From Bacillus sp. ISL-34 (lineage in GTDB: Bacteria > Bacillota > Bacilli > Bacillales > DSM-1321), in contig NZ_JAGGQJ010000009.1 in NCBI RefSeq assembly GCF_018613325.1, positions 1 through 64,000 on the forward strand: 64,000 nt of DNA, written 5' to 3'. Below are positions 63,186 to 64,000 of the stretch, one piece after another. Each line of letters starts with the position of its first letter. The stretch's first letter is position 1. Made by a program: the position numbers and the translations under genes. The notes beneath the pieces are model-generated. The model was not told the DNA's origin and ran no database searches. It saw only the letters and a list, made by a program, of their open reading frames with translations.

Positions 63186-64000
63186 CCTTTGGGCCCCCTT
63201 TCGTTTTTTTATGTGTGAACAATGATGTGATCTCTCTTGTTCCCATTAAACCCTGCGGGCGGAAAATCATCATCAGGATCAGGACAAGGCTGTAGATGAT
63301 CATCCTCGTTTCCGGATAATCCTGAAGGAATGTCGTCACGATCGTCAGTAAAATTGCGGCCAAAACCGAACCTGAAAGACTTCCAAGACCGCCAAGTACG
63401 ACGAAAATCAGTATATCGAAGGATTTTAGGAAACCGAAATTAGACGGCTGGATTATATAGAAATTATGGGCATAAAGCGATCCGGCGATTCCGGCAAAAA
63501 AAGCTCCGATGACAAAAGCCGCCACTTTATAATAGGTCGTATTGATTCCCATCGCATCAGCTGCCGTTTCATCTTCCCTTACGGATATGCATGCACGACC
63601 GTGAGTCGAATTGGTGAAATTCCTGATGACTATGACGGTGATCATCACACAGGCAAAAACCCATGGCCAAGTAGTCAGGTGGGATACCTGCATCCCGCTT
63701 GCCCCGCCTACATAGTCAATATTCAAAAGGACGATCCGGACAATTTCCCCAAATCCAAGCGTAGCTATCGCCAGGTAATCCCCCTTCAGACGCAAGCTCG
63801 GTACCCCGATCACCATGCCCGCAACAGCGGCTATTACGCCCCCAGCCAATACAGCCATGATGAAAGGAAGTTCCAGCTTCATTGTCATGACTGCCGAAGC
63901 ATAGGCCCCTACCGCTAAAAAACCTGCATGTCCGATCGAGAACTGCCCGGTTATTCCAATGATTAAATGCAGGCTCGTCGCCAGCATGATATTGATGCCG
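63160..64000 (-). CDS. livM: branched-chain amino acid ABC transporter permease LivM, copy 2 (partial)
   Basis: At least 280 codons are present. The frame is open to the window edge, and the true start lies outside, judged from the 321-aa copy 1. Shared words are GITGQFSIGHAGFLAVGAYA, GVPSLRLKGDYLAIATLGFG and FRPQGLMGTREIT. It ends KDGSHNTVA. This shows that the whole liv operon, not just the ATPases, is duplicated head to tail. Confidence 0.93.
   Translation of the reverse strand, partial: GINIMLATSLHLIIGITGQFSIGHAGFLAVGAYASAVMTMKLELPFIMAVLAGGVIAAVAGMVIGVPSLRLKGDYLAIATLGFGEIVRIVLLNIDYVGGASGMQVSHLTTWPWVFACVMITVIVIRNFTNSTHGRACISVREDETAADAMGINTTYYKVAAFVIGAFFAGIAGSLYAHNFYIIQPSNFGFLKSFDILIFVVLGGLGSLSGSVLAAILLTIVTTFLQDYPETRMIIYSLVLILMMIFRPQGLMGTREITSLFTHKKTKGGPKDGSHNTVA

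Overview
The window looks like a chromosome segment of a spore-forming Bacillaceae bacterium, most like Peribacillus or a close Bacillus relative. The gene order yrzB-ruvX-yrzL-alaS-yrrI-yrzQ-yrzR-yrrD, then recD2-yrrB-mnmA-iscS-cymR and a divergent rarA, is the one known from Bacillus subtilis. Two CotB-type spore coat genes, a SinR homologue, a T-box in front of alaS and strong GGAGG-type ribosome binding sites fit this. The species is inferred, not proven.

Layout. 1-630: repeat elements and one tiny membrane protein. 633-14335 (minus strand): the conserved housekeeping block (Holliday junction resolvase RuvX, alanyl-tRNA synthetase, RecD2 helicase, tRNA thiolation MnmA with its cysteine desulfurase, and the cysteine regulator CymR). 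A LemA/TPM pair lies inside it. 14500-15870: a frameshifted NERD-domain gene between two arrays of a ~21-bp degenerate repeat. 15987-17258: rarA. 17288-19224: two CotB-type coat genes. 19927-20856: an LCP (LytR-CpsA-Psr) ligase. 20857-23976: a 3-kb zone of very small genes and gene remnants, including a SinI-like anti-repressor. 23977-34417 (plus): a first polysaccharide cluster with acyltransferase, Wzz-like protein, a degenerate tyrosine kinase, priming transferase, epimerase, flippase, polymerase, two glycosyltransferases and a beta-helix protein. 34587-36962: two further polysaccharide-active proteins. 37574-49755 (minus): a second, AT-rich polysaccharide cluster with its own Wzz, BY-kinase, CpsB phosphatase, GalU, priming transferase, WecB/WecC (ManNAcA precursor), WecG-type transferase, two GT4 enzymes, polymerase and flippase. 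50219: sinR. 50627-53618: an SGNH hydrolase remnant, a Fur-box-controlled MFS exporter and small genes. 53668-55551: a secreted subtilase. 55697-56350: a triple repeat element. 56346-61004: a complete branched-chain amino-acid-type ABC operon (livJ-H-M-G-F, minus strand). 61699-64000: a second, tandem copy that runs off the window.

How it fits together. The two polysaccharide clusters each carry a full Wzx/Wzy assembly set, and the SinI and SinR homologues sit at their outer borders, each accompanied by a paralogous ~38-aa membrane peptide. SinR-like boxes lie in and just after the candidate promoter of the first cluster. This suggests one matrix or capsule island under a split Sin switch.

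The most unusual structural signal is a family of repeat elements. At four of four complete loci the element is bracketed by two near-identical copies of the local gene's own terminator hairpin. The hairpin sequence differs between loci but matches within each locus, as expected if the element enters terminators and leaves a long (~15-28 bp) target duplication.
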